From: Symsagittifera roscoffensis
Lineage: Eukaryota > Xenacoelomorpha > Acoela > Convolutidae
Length of the DNA stretch: 64,000 bases
Reading direction: 5' to 3'
Assembly: GCF_963678635.1 (NCBI RefSeq)
Contig: NC_087071.1
Location: 44,439,095-44,503,094 of the forward strand
In this document: piece after piece, positions 24,584 through 36,800 of the stretch
Layout: each line of letters begins with the position of its first letter
Numbering within the stretch: position 1 is the stretch's first letter
Notes under the pieces: generated by a model
What the model was told of the DNA's origin: nothing
The model's input: the letters and a program-made list of their open reading frames with translations, nothing else
Database searches by the model: none
Program-made: the position numbers and the translations under genes

Positions 24584-25146
24584 GTTCCGACCAATAACTG
24601 GGGAGCAATTTTGTATTCAGGTGTCTTAGCAAAATCAGATATCCCACAGATTTATCGAACTGGGTTGAGTAATAGATCACATTAAAGCACTTTCAGTCTA
24701 GATCTGAACCAAAGTTACAAAATCCAAACTTCTTGTCTAGTTTCGAGAAAAACCGGTTTGAAAACCGGTCTATATTACAGCCAAAAAGGTCACCGTGTAG
24801 GCTTACAGTAGCTTAATTAACCTTATTTTAAGCCGTGAAAACTAGTTTTTGGAGTTTTCTAGCGCAATTGTGGGATTCAAAAAAATTAGAAAATTCAAAA
24901 ATTTCTGCGAAAAATAATTGAAAAAACTTTTTTTTGTTGTTTTTCTTGTCATTTTTCTTCAAAAACTGTTATCAAATTGACATATTTTAGTATGACACTG
25001 AAATATGCCTAATTGGCGTTTTTTTGTTCAAATCTTCTCATCACAACATGCAGAAAAAACGACACCAATTTGAAATAAAATTTTGCATTTATTTAAGAAA
25101 GTGGTCGGAACGTTCTCTGCTGATTGCACAAAAACCGGCTATCCTT
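24584..25146 (+). mobile_element. Family B element
   Basis: It begins GTTCCGACC (24584-24592). A GGGTTGAGTAATAGATCACA block follows at about 24663, then AAAAACTGTTATCAAATTGA, then TATGCCTAA. The 3' subterminal GGTCGGAAC (25103-25111) is the exact inverse of the 5' end. The 3' hairpin is degenerate here, but the trailing CCGGCTATCC is shared with other copies. Confidence 0.5.
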
Positions 25147-25644
25147 TGTTTTCTTATGACTTTATACTCATTTATTTTCCTCAGGTGCAAACTTATTTCG
25201 AAACTCAAAAGAAAATTTTTTCAGAAAATTTTGGGTGCAAGTTGTCAGTTTTCGCGTTAACGTTACCAAACAATAGCTTTTCCGGCAGAAAAACAACTAT
25301 CACAACAAATATTTAGTAGAAAGCGTAAACTATAATTGTTGTTCTGTCGTGTTATGAAGTTAATTTTCTTTAAAAAGCAGACCAGGCTGAACAAAACACT
25401 CAGTGTGTTTTCTCAAGTTTTGCGTAATTTTTCAAATTTTAACTACTGTTTCAAATCTCTCATACCAATATTCAAGTTTTTCCATAAAATTTTGCTGACA
25501 TAAGATTTTGCCCAATAGAGAAAATCCTTAGAATTTGTACTTTAAGACAAACAAAAATGAGGCAAAAATGAAGAATTCTTTGCAAATTGAAAGAAATCTT
25601 TACATGAATTGTAGGGATGCTGGTCTTGCTACATTAGAAAAGTT

Positions 25645-25930
25645 TTGTTCCGACATTTTGATGGTGTTTTAGTTTGTGTTTTAGTTTTTTTAGTTTTTCC
25701 TCGCAAAATCAGGTACCACAAATATTCATCGGAATGGGTCGAGTGATATTACATATTAAGGCTCTTTCGGTCGTGAATCGAACAGCATTAGAAAAAAAAT
25801 GAAAAAAGTTGAAAAGTTTGATTTTTGATCTAATTTCACGAACTTTTTTCGTTTTATAAGTATTTTTTTTCAAAAACTGTTTACAAATTAATTTTTTTTG
25901 ACAGTCAAATATGCCTAACTTCTATGAAAT
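25645..25930 (+). mobile_element. Family B element, 5' part
   Basis: Starts GTTCCGACA, has the marker GGGTCGAGTGATATTACATA, and runs through AAAAACTGTTTACAAATTAA to ATATGCCTAA. The 3' end is not found downstream in this orientation. Confidence 0.45.
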
Positions 25931-26117
25931 GCTTTAGCACATTTGTAGAAAAAAATTATACAAAAAACACTTGGTAGAAGTTTTACTGCTTTTCCTGTTT
26001 TTGCCTTTCTGTTTCGTAAACGATCCAATTCTTTTAAAGATGGAAAAACAGCCAGAAGTATAATTTAATTTCTGATTAAAATTTCTTTCTATAGAAACCC
26101 ATAAAACTATAAAGACA

Positions 26118-26170
26118 AAAATAAGGATAGCCATTTCGTGTGCAGGCAGCACAGAATGTTCCCATCAGTC
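26118..26170 (-). repeat. Family B 3' terminus (hairpin fragment)
   Basis: On the minus strand: a TTC-containing subterminus, then hairpin TGTGC-TGCCT-GCACA (26139-26153), then GGCTATCCTT. No 5' partner is seen to its right. Confidence 0.4.
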
Positions 26171-26936
26171 TTGAAAACATATAAAAAAAATTTTTCTAAT
26201 TAGTGTCGTTTTTTCTGCATGGTGAAATAAAAATTTAAACCAAAAACACTATAAAATAGCAGTTGACAAAATTATGCATACTAAAAATCAGTTTTAGAAA
26301 AGCAAAGATAATTTCTGGAAATACTTGCCTTTTTAAAAAAATACTGAAAACTTCGCGCGAAATAGTAATCAAAAGTGGCTAATGGGAATTTTCAAACCCA
26401 TATGGATATACGATGCACAAACAAAAATTTTAATTTTTATCTCAAAGCATCGATTTCTGTACGACAGTGTAAAAAATGGCAAAAGTAAAAAAAAATGGCT
26501 AAATAGAAAACCAGAAGCAAACTGTAAGAGGTCAGCCTCTAATGAAATTTCGTCCAATTTAGAAACAAGTTTTCATAACAGGTTTTCGCGACACTCAAAA
26601 TTTACTTACAAATAATTTTCTAGTAATTCGAATCACGAACAATTTCCGTTTTTGGGTTTTTCTTGATATCTCCGATTTTTTCAGAAAAGAAAGAAAAGTT
26701 TTCAGATCCGAATTTTTTGTTACAGAGAACTTTTTTTTGATCTTTTCGGAATCTGAATCATTGCCGATGGTGTTTCTGTGAAACTAAATTTGACCATATA
26801 GGAGATTTTCTTGGGTTCGTCAACGGTAAAAATGGTTTGACACAGAAAAGACCAGGAGCCAGAATGAAAAAAATAAAGGTCTCTTCATACCAATATTTAA
26901 GTTTTGCTTATAAATATTTATTGGTGGCCAAAGATA

Positions 26937-27572
26937 CAGTGCTGATTTAAATTTTCCGGACAAAACGAACAAAACTTGAATTTTCAAACGCGTTTTCTCA
27001 GTTTGGGTTAAGATTTGACAAAAAGTGAAAAGAATAAAAGTTGCTTAGAATTTCACCAGAAGTAAAACTATATCACAAGAAGCCTCTTACACAGCGCAAC
27101 AAGGTTCTAGAAGGGTTAAATCTCTAAAAACCTGTATAAGAAAAAAATTTTTTACTTGATAGTCAATAAAGGTAACTTTTACTATAAAAAAACCCAGAAT
27201 CTTTGCTTAAAAGTAAATTGTACACAATTTGAGCAAATTTTTGGAAATTTTACCCTTCTAGAACTTTGTTGGTCTGTGTGAGAGACTTCTTGTGATTTTT
27301 TTCTTCCTTATCATGAACAAAGTAGTTTCAGAGTAATTCTTGATTAATTGAAAAAAAAACGAAATGAGCCAACCGAAATGATTAATTGAAAAAAACCGAG
27401 AGTCGGGTTAAAATTTTGGTTGAGATTTTTGGGGGGAAAATATTAATTCTGATGAAATTCTAAGCAACTTTTGTTCTCTTCACTTTGTGTCTAATCTTAA
27501 CCCAAGTTGAGAAAAAACGTGTTTGAAAATTCAAGTTTGTTCATTTTGTACGGATGATTTAAATCAGCACTG
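26937..27572. mobile_element. 636-bp fold-back element
   Basis: Both ends carry CAGTGCTGATTTAAA and its inverse. Long imperfect inverted arms follow: about 26937-27116 pairs with about 27252-27572, including CGTTTTCTCA / TGAGAAAAAACG and CTAGAAGGGTTAAA / TTTACCCTTCTAG. The loop is AT-rich. No open frame. Consistent with a Foldback or MITE element. Confidence 0.75.
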
Positions 27573-29371
27573 AATTAGAAAAATTTGAAGAACTGAAAGA
27601 AAAATACAGTGAATAAACAGATGGCAGGTAAAACTAAAAACAAATAAGCAGAAAATTAAAAAAACTTTACGCTATTGTTTTTCAGCATTTAAAGCAAAAG
27701 ATTGCAAAAAAAACTGTACATGAAATCCGTTTCAGCTCATGTATTAATTGTTTGTCTTTTTCGTTGCGCACCTTAGCCATGTAAACTGGGTGTTTTATTG
27801 ACTATAATTTCCGACTGGTTATTAACTATTTGAGCCGGGACTGTCCTGAAAAGGGTTTTAGGATTAGCCTACGGTATTTTAAAGTTTCCTGTTAAGTGTT
27901 CAGAGAAGCGAAGGAAACTTAAGACGAAGAACGTTACGACGAATAAATTGATGTAAAGAATCTCGCAACCTGAACTTTCAAAAAAATTTCTTCAAATTAT
28001 TATACATTTCGTCATAAAAAAGGAAAATGAAAAAATCATAACGAAAAAATGGAAGAAAAGGGACAAAATGATCAAGTAAATTGTGCAGACCGTGAGCTAG
28101 GATTTCAAAATTTTGAATCTTATGGAAGCTAAGATTCTATACTGAACTTCCAAAAATCGGATGTTTTTTTGTTATATTATTTTTTCTCGGTCTTTATCAT
28201 CAATGAACCAGTTCGTCAAAATATCGAGACATAAATTTTGATAATCTCAGCTTAGATCTAGATTATTTGAACTTGCGGTTCGCGACAATGAACTTGTTAG
28301 CAAAAGTTAAAACAGTTAAAAGCCGTTATTCATTGAAGGTTAGATAAACCAAACAAATCCACTCCTAGCAACACATGAGCAGGCATATGTCCAGACATTT
28401 CCAAAAATGGCAGGAAAAATCACGGAAATTTATTGCTGAATTATGTTTCCGAGACACTACAAATGTCTGATTTTCACCTAATTGTGACTTTTAATTTGTA
28501 TTCAGCTTCACTATTGATCAAAAATTGTTTATTTTTTGACATTTTATGTCATTAGAAGATGAAAATTTTTGACCAAGCTAATATTCTCCCTCCTCAAGTA
28601 GATTAGGGGTGGGGGGGGGGGTGTTAACTTGGTTCTAGAAGTTTTATTCAAAGTTGTGAATTTTTAAATAAAAGTCTCGCAAAATTTAATTTTCGGGAAA
28701 TTCATGAACTTGTGAATGAAAGAATAAACCTTGTTTTGAAAGACTGTTTTGGTTTTCCACTTTTATTAGGCAATCTGTTATGCAGGAAAACATGGCTGTG
28801 GTCACTTTTAATTGATTGGTATTGTAATATGTGAAGTCTGTTTATTTTTTGTAAAGAAAACGCAAACCGTCTGCAGTCACAAAAATAGTACTAGAGGAAA
28901 CCAGGCAACAAACCAAAAGGTAAGTTAGCCGAATTAATCATACCTGAAAAACAGTTATTTAAACATTGATTAAATTCGTTAGGTATATCATAGATTAACT
29001 ATTAGTTTTTTTTCGTAAAATTAGTTAAACAAGAAGTATTGGAGTATTCGAAAAAGCAGAAAGCAATGAAAATGAAAAAGCAGTCAGGGTTTCAATCGGT
29101 GCTTATTTTTGTTTAATTTCAAAGATTCTTAAATATTTTGTTCTTATCGGCAAGATTAGCCGACGGCTTAAACAATTTTCGCACTGGGCAATTGTGCTTA
29201 GCAGTTGGCGATTCGATCATACCCTATTTTGTTTTAATACTTGTCTAACGATTAGTTCACGTTGACTGTGAAATGAATTTGGCCAGTCTGAAATCCTAAT
29301 ATCGAAAATTCAAATCTAGGAAACCGGCAGTTTTGAGTTTTTTATTTGCAAAATTAACTTTTTGACTTGCA

Positions 29372-29640
29372 GGGGTTTGAACCCCTCATCACCCAGTAGA
29401 TTCTTCATTTGGCACTAATTAACTACCTCATTTTTGCCAATTGATTCTAAAACTTATCTAAAATCGATTTTGGCGCCAATCTATGCTAATTTTAAGATAG
29501 AGCGCGCGTCAAAAAACGCGATTTTTTAGTCAAAATGTTTCAAAAACTGCACCAAAACAACGGTTTTTCCCGTTTTAAACTAAAATTGGCTATCTGATTT
29601 TCAATTTTAACCTTTTTGAGCGCAAATTTGATTTGTTTTC
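29372..29640 (+). repeat. Family D repeat (GCGCGC element), diverged copy 3
   Basis: Begins GGGGTTTGAACCCCTCA. It contains TTTTGGCGCCAATCTATGCT and AGAGCGCGCGTCAAAAAACG, in the same order as copies 1 and 2. Confidence 0.5.
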
Positions 29641-30348
29641 TCGTACTCTGTTCAACAATTTTATTAATTCAATTAGAAATTTGGGGAGTGGAGGGGTTAA
29701 CAGTTGGAGAAGTTAATTTAGAATGCATTGATGCATGTATGTATGTGTGCAAGTATGCAGGAGTTGACCGAAGCTTTTCTCGAGTGGAAGGCTGAGTTTC
29801 AAAAAAAACTGAAAATTTCGGCAACAGGCTTATGTCAAACAAATTGATTCTGCAATCTCGTCAAAAAAGCCTATACTTTCGGGGCATGTTGGGGGCAAGC
29901 AGCAAACTATAGCGGGGAAGGTGGGTGGAACCTTTCTCAGCTTGAGAAGGCGTAGGTTTAGAAATTGTGTATGCCGTACAGTCACATCGTTTCGCAAAAA
30001 CTCTGCATTACTCATGATGCAAAAATTTGCAGGATGCAAAAATTTGCATGACCCAAAACAAAAGTAAAATGAAAAAAAAAACTTGATTTTGAATTTTTAA
30101 AATTAGGCTTAAGCTTAATAAAACAATGGATTATAATCAGTTTTTGATCCATTTTGTTGTCTGAGGGCGACAGAGGAATCGATTAAATTGACAAATTTTA
30201 TTCAAAAAAATCAATTAAAAATGATTTTTTTTTCTTAACTTAGATGCGGTAAAGTAAGTTAGTTACGGTCCGACACCGATCTAGCTACCTTTTCGCGACA
30301 ATGGATGGGAGGTAGGTGCTGTGTTTGAAGGTGGTGGTTTAATGACTA

Positions 30349-31289
30349 CCCGGGTTGACCTCCATAAACCGAAATTTAATGTCTTACAATTCCATACACC
30401 GAAAATGCTTGTAATACAATTATATACATCAAATGTATGGAAAATCGTAGTCATACGATTTTTCAAAAAATCGTTGAAAAAAGATTCGAACTATTTTTTG
30501 CGGCTATTTGAACCAAATAAAATAATCTGGTGATAAAAAAAAACTAATTTGTTTTAGGAAAAAAATATCATACAATTTTCATATAATAAAACTGTATGAC
30601 TAGCATTTTTTTGATGGCGACAGCAACAATTTTTCCAAGTAATGTTTAAATTGGCCCAAAAATTTTTTGTTTTTTTTCAACTGCAAATCGAATTTTGTAT
30701 TCAAACAATCATTTTCTAAAAAAAGTTTGCTTGGAAATTTTATTTTTTTTTGTCTTTAGAACCTAGTCCTAGATACACAAAGGTGAATTTTTTTCCGTTT
30801 CTCTGGAAATTTTTTTTTCAAACAGGCTAAAAACTCTTATTTTTTTGTATTTCTTTTCAATGCCTTATAATTTGAAAGTTTTATTCTTAAAAACAATCAT
30901 CTTTGAAAATTTTTGCCAAAAATTTAAAAATTTGATTCTTTTAGTAAATGATTTGTGAAGAGAACTTTTACAAAATTCAGGTCGTTTCCAATACATTGTA
31001 AATGCCAGACGATCAACCTTTTGGTAACTCTAGTTTTGAGTAAGACATGGTTTTAGTCACTTGTGTTGGGTCACAAACATATCCTAAATATTTTGAGAAA
31101 CAAAATTTAAAAAAAATCAACTTTTTGATTTATGAAAAATTGCTTCTCCTACTATTTCCATATATGAAAAAAATGCTTAGCTTAGAGTTTTCTTTACATT
31201 TTCTGTATCGATGGAATTGTACGAAATTGTATGATTAACATTTTTTCATATATAAAAATTCTATGATAAGCATTTTTGGTCAACCCGGA
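30349..31289 (+). mobile_element. Family C element (CCCGGG ends), full length
   Basis: About 941 bp from CCCGGGTTGACC to GGTCAACCCGG. The subterminal ATACAATT / AATTGTATGA motifs match the copy at 20253-21191, in opposite orientation. The terminal pair is slightly eroded at the right end. Confidence 0.72.
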
Positions 31290-32156
31290 TACACTTGTTG
31301 TTGGAAATATTTGTTTGTTTGGAATAATTGGGTTTTCCGACCGACCTTGGTTTATGTGAAGCTCTCATTTATCTTATAATGTTCCTCGTTTTAAGCTGTC
31401 TCTTAAACTTTGCTAAAACCTGTATCAATTTTTAAAATTGCCTGCATTTTCTTGAGTTTTCTAGTTAAAACCTACAAACTGGCTAGAGAAAGCCTACAAA
31501 CTGGCAAGATCTTTTGGCAACTGTACCGTGCAGCAAACTTCAATCTCAATACAAATCAACAGGATAAGCAACTGAGGAACTCCTAGATCAGAGTAATATT
31601 TGCGATTTTAAGATTTGCAATAAACTGACATATCGAAACGTTCATTTTCTGTTTATGTACAAACTACCTCCTGCCATTTTTAAACAGATTTAATCCCTAT
31701 TTCGTCATTTTAGTTATAAACTTTAATCTTTTGGACGAAAGTTTTATCCGGCAATAAATTATTTTTGGACAAATTTTTGAGAAATTTTCCATTTATTGCA
31801 ACCAAATAATCACTGTTTGGTATGAACAGTTATCCCGGAACAACAATTTGACGTATGAACAAGCTGCTTGCTAGAATTTACAATTTAGTCCAACAATATT
31901 TGACGCGGGTTCTAGTTATAAATTATAACAACCAATACCAATCCTGGAAATTATTCAAGGAAAAATCAGTTTAGCAACGACTGCGATATTTACAAAAATG
32001 GTGAAAATCAGAGAAAATCAAGGTCCTATTTTGAATTTAAAAGAGGCTGAAAAACTCTCAAATTGAGTTTTGAAGTGACAAGTTTCGTCTAATTTTTACC
32101 TTTCTTCCCGATTTCTGACCATTATTTATGCGTTTGCCCGATGGTGGATTAAAGCA

Positions 32157-32200
32157 CTTAACCCATTTATAACCATTTATAAGCCTTTATAACCATTTAT
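32157..32200. repeat. ATTTATAACC short tandem repeat
   Basis: Four imperfect units of about 11 bp based on CCATTTATAA. Confidence 0.75.
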
Positions 32201-33610
32201 CTCAATCAGAGGATTATTGTGTGAGAGTTATCACGTGAAATCAGTGTGGCTTATTCTTCGATTCTCTTTATATGGAGAGAATTTCTATTTTGATTTTTTT
32301 TCAACTTTTCGATTTGTGAGGAAAATTGACTTGTGTTTTCCTCTTAAAAAAATGAACTTTTCTAAAGCAAGTTAATTGAATTTTTTTTTTGAAAAGCTCA
32401 AAATGTATTGAAAAGCTCAAAACTGATTGAGAACATAGATGTTTATTGGTAATTTCAAAAAAAGTCCTCGGATATCTGATAATACGAAATTTGTTCTTCA
32501 ATCGTGTTTGGAAGCAAAAAATTAGGACACACAAGAAGTAAGTTGTAACAAAAATAGTTATTTCGGCCAAGCTGTATGTCAATTTATTTTTACAAAATAA
32601 GTTGACTTTAAAAAACATTTGAAAGACTTTTTAGTGGAAATTTGAGTCTGATTACATTTTTATCACGCTCCTTACTTCTGGTAAATTATACTCTTGCTTT
32701 AGAAGAAGCTAACTTTTTGATTAATTCTTTGATCAAATTTCATTTCATTCATACTGTTCCTAATTTCAAGTTTACATTATTGGACTAGTTTTTGTTCAGA
32801 GTGCTATGTAAATGTTCAGTCATGTAGCATGATTGAAATATCCAAAGAAGTAATTATCCCCGGAAAATTTTCCTTAGCCTTCAGAAATTCAACTCAAGGG
32901 TACTTTAAATGTCAGTAGTTAATCAATGAGATTGCAAAGAAAGCAATTTTCAGACTGATTTTCGAAGCAGAAATAATTTCCTGGACAGACATAAACTGAC
33001 TTTTGCATAATGAATTAATGAATAATTATGAATTCAAACAAGCTGGTTAGAATTTAAAAATACAGGAAGCAAAACATTTGCAAATTTTATCTTATATATA
33101 CCCATATTATTCAATTTGAATATTATAAGATGATGTTAGTTCGATTCTCAAGGACAAAATTCCCTTTTTTTAAAACATTTTATCAGGCAAACTTGCAGAA
33201 GACATATAAAAAATTAGCCGTTTTTTTTTCACGGATCGTTGGTTTTAATTGAAGAATTGTCTAAAGGGATAGGTAAGGGTTATTAGCCATAAACCAAGAA
33301 AGTACCCTTAAAAATGCTAATATTTCTTTGCTTAAGAACGTGCATCCATTTTTGGATTTCACTTCTAATTTAATGCCTTTTTAGACAAAGAGCCATCCGT
33401 TTATTCCGTGATTTACTGGAGCGAAAAAATTCGAAGAAAGTGTCTCTCAAAATATGCGCGGCCATCAGGGCTTTTAGTTGGATTGTTAAAATGCCAAATT
33501 GTTCCAGTTCATTCGTTCTGCGACGAAAATTTTACCCAAGATAATTCGATTTGACAATTCTTCCCTGTTGATAAATTATACCCAAAACTTTTCCTTACCT
33601 TGCAAGCAAA

Positions 33611-33889
33611 ATGTATCTCTTTTGTTTATGGCAGTTATTGTTGTTCTTTATTTTTTTCTCTGTGAGTAAACAAGAAAAAAATGTCAAAATACTGAGTTTG
33701 GTACCATTTTTGGGTTGCAAGAAAAACAACGAAAGTTCAGACGAAGTGAAATTTCTGCGAAACTACGTGGAGCCGAGATCTTTATGTGAGTTATCATCTT
33801 CGGCACTTCAAGGTTTGAACAAAGGAATTGAAGCTGTGAACAGGGAGAATTATCACACCAATCTTGCCGTTACTCATCGAGAGACACAG
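33611..33889 (+). CDS. Receptor exon 1: signal peptide and first ligand-domain strand
   Basis: 93 codons from ATG (context GCAAAATG) to donor CAG|GTAAAG. Residues 2-17 are strongly hydrophobic (LFCLWQLLLFFIFF), a clear signal peptide. The mature part contains ILSLVPFLGC, a loop with two further candidate Cys, and the helix ALQGLNKGIEAVNREN typical of lobe 1 of type I periplasmic-binding folds. Codon use is richer in G+C than the flanks. Confidence 0.78.
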
Positions 33890-36800
33890 GTAAAGTTGGG
33901 AAAACACTCAATTTTCATCTTTGTATCAAAATTATCTCTGAAATCATTTTGTTGTTCAGTTAGGCAACTATAATAGGTATGATATACTTTAGGGGGCGGA
34001 TCTAGGATTTTCTTGAAGGGGGTGGATTTTCAAAATTTTTATCTACCTTTTTTCTAACCTGACTTAATTGTTTTCCGAGCACTCCCAGAACACTATAATA
34101 ACCATGTTTTGATCAAAAATTTAGCGCCGCAAGCATTTTTTTTTTTGAAAAAACAGGTTTCACCAAAAGTTGCGTGCGAATTCAAGATTTTACTCTTTAA
34201 AATGCCTGTTTGCAATTTACATTTTGGACAACATATCCTTCAATATCCAGTAAAAATTTTACATAGATCAAGAACAATTGGTCAGAGCTACCCTCTATAG
34301 AACTTGCAATATTTGGAAAGCTTTTTTACTCCGCTTATTCTAAAAATGTCACTAGGATACTTAGAGTGTAAATGAGGCGCACCGGCATTTTCAGACCCGG
34401 ATTACGTGGCGAGTCAATAAAATCAAACACTGATAATTTCATAGAGGGTAGCTCTGATTATTTGCTTTTGGTCTATGTAAGAATTTTACTGAATATCGAA
34501 TTATGTGTTAACCGAAATGGACATTGGAAGATGGCATTTTGGAGAGTAAAATCCTGAAATTGCACGTAGCTTTGTTTACTGGTGTACAAAGACAAAATTA
34601 ATTTGTGTGATTCAGAGTTTTAAAAAAAACAGTCACAAAAAATTATTTTTATTGGTTTCACGATTAAAAGATTGCAAAACGCAACTATTCGGCAATTCTA
34701 AAGCAATCATGTCGACAGCTCGATAAAAATTTCTACTTTCGAAGATGAATTTCTGGCGGAAAATTATGAAGAGATTTTGAAAATGTAAATCATCACACCT
34801 TCCAAAGCATTGTTATATTGTTGAGATAGCGTCCATATTGCTACGGTAGCATCCAATATTTTAATTTTGTTGCTTTTATATCAATGCCACTTTGTTTTTG
34901 TTCGGAATTAAGAAGATCGACGTTGTACCCCATTTATCTGGATAAGTTTATCTATGATGGTAGTGATGGTAGTGATAAGATTGCCGGTTCAAATCGCCTG
35001 TGCTCTGAAATTTACAAGGTAGCTTATTTAACTCTAAATATCCAACCTCCGTCTTAGGCCTGTCTGGCTGGTTAACTAAAATAAATTATTTGTATGCTTC
35101 AATTTCCGACATTATTGAGCCATTCAATGACCAAAAATTTCACATCTTGTTTCCCAACTATTTTTTTTTGCATAAAAAAGAACAAATTATTGGAAAAACG
35201 TTTTACTTAATGAGTTTTTTTGAACTATGGCTAAAGTTATTTTTTTTTCATCTAGAAATTTTAGGAGTAAAAATCAGTTTTCGATCACTCCTTTTTGTTC
35301 TAATATTGAAAATGGGTAAAAAAGTTTGTCTTCGGGTGTGTTTTTCTTGTTTTATTTTCCAGGTAAAATTAGGTAACACAAAAGTTTAACTGAATTGGTC
35401 GAGTGTTATATCATATCAAAGCGTTTCAGTCTCGTTTTGAGCAAAAAGATAGTTAGTAAATTTTATAAAGAAGAAAGAAACGTGAAATTTTCATTTCATA
35501 CTTAATAAACAGCCCTGAATAATCTGACTGCGTTTTTTTTTCTATAGTATAGGTAGAATTAAAGTAGTCAAAAAAATTCTTAAACTACGTCAAAAATGCT
35601 TAGTTAAAAAAATCGAAATTTTTAACTGATAATAAGAAACTATTCATGTAAGTTCTGAAGAATTTTAGGGGTCTATGGTGCATTTTGTTTTCCAAATTTT
35701 TATTTTTTTTAGTGTTTGATATTTTTCTGAAAATCATCCCCTGACACGCTGTATCAAGTACAAAGTGATAGATTTTGCTCCTAGTAATCTAGCAATAATG
35801 ACAGCCTGCCTCTTTGAACCAAGCTGGATTCATTTTTAAGACGGATTAAATCTCCACTTACGTATCAAAAAGCGCGAAATATTTCGCCCGTCAATTGTCC
35901 CAAAGTGGCCTTACTAGCAATCTTTAAACCCCTTAATGAAAAATGATCACAGGTGAAATATCTTCTTAAGTTTGAGCTCAAGATAACAATACCTTTCGAA
36001 TGGTAAAAAATATCGCCACAATTGCGAGGTAAAACGCCGACATTTTTCTTGAGGAAAAATCACCCCGAGCACAAAAATTCCGTCATGGTTTTCAAAAATA
36101 GTCGAAACAATTGAGTTACTAAAAACATAATTAGTGATCAGTCTCACTTGGACATGTAATGGCTTAAACTGAGCACTGATTGCTGTGCAAATTACGAAAT
36201 GCGGGAAAAAACTGCCCTTTAGATGATTTCTTTCATAATGATTTTATTTTGACAAAAAATTAACATAATATTTTAGTTTTTGAATCTAGTTGAAACATTT
36301 TTTTAATGCTGAAGCTTTTATGCTAGGCAAAAAAAACACTATTCGCAATTAAATTTTTTTGGTTTAAGCAAACTTAGAGTAAATTTGGTGTTGCTCTTTC
36401 AAAAATTGATCAATTATTTTTTGTTCCGATTTTCGTAACGAAAGTAACGGAATATTTGTGCTCGGGGTGGGTTTTTTTTCTTCAGACAAAGTTCAACTTT
36501 TTAAATAGCCATTTTTGACGGAGTTTTTTTATATCATTCGAAAACTATTGTTGTCTTGAGCTCAAATTTGAAAAGATATTTCACCTGTGATCATTTTTCG
36601 TAAAGTTATGGGGGTTTAAAGATTGCCATTTTGGCTAATTTGGGACAATTAAGGCGCGATATATTTCGCGCTATTAACGCGTAAGCAGAGATTTAATCAA
36701 CCTTAGAAATCGTTCCAAATTGGTTCAAGGAAGCTTATATGCCATAATTGATTTGTTAATATGAGCGTACTTAATATGGCGTGTGGGTGATGTTTTTACA

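Larger units (their letters stand above)
10558..33610. other. Gene-poor interval between the two genes
   Basis: About 23 kb with no exon I can support on either strand. Content is AT-rich and dominated by small elements: family C at about 11391-12066, 20253-21191 and 30349-31289; family A near 13230, 18169, 19250 and 22697; family B near 14519, 24584 and 25645; and fold-back elements near 21283 and 26937. Unassigned DNA fills the rest. Confidence 0.7.

Noticed and set aside
29830-30039. Minus-strand frame with several Cys and Pro
   Set aside because: No splice signals. Part of it is built from GATGCAAAAATTTGCA direct repeats.
32301-32618. 105-codon minus-strand frame rich in Phe and Lys
   Set aside because: Composition is that of T/A-rich DNA. 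No flanking splice sites and no recognisable motif.
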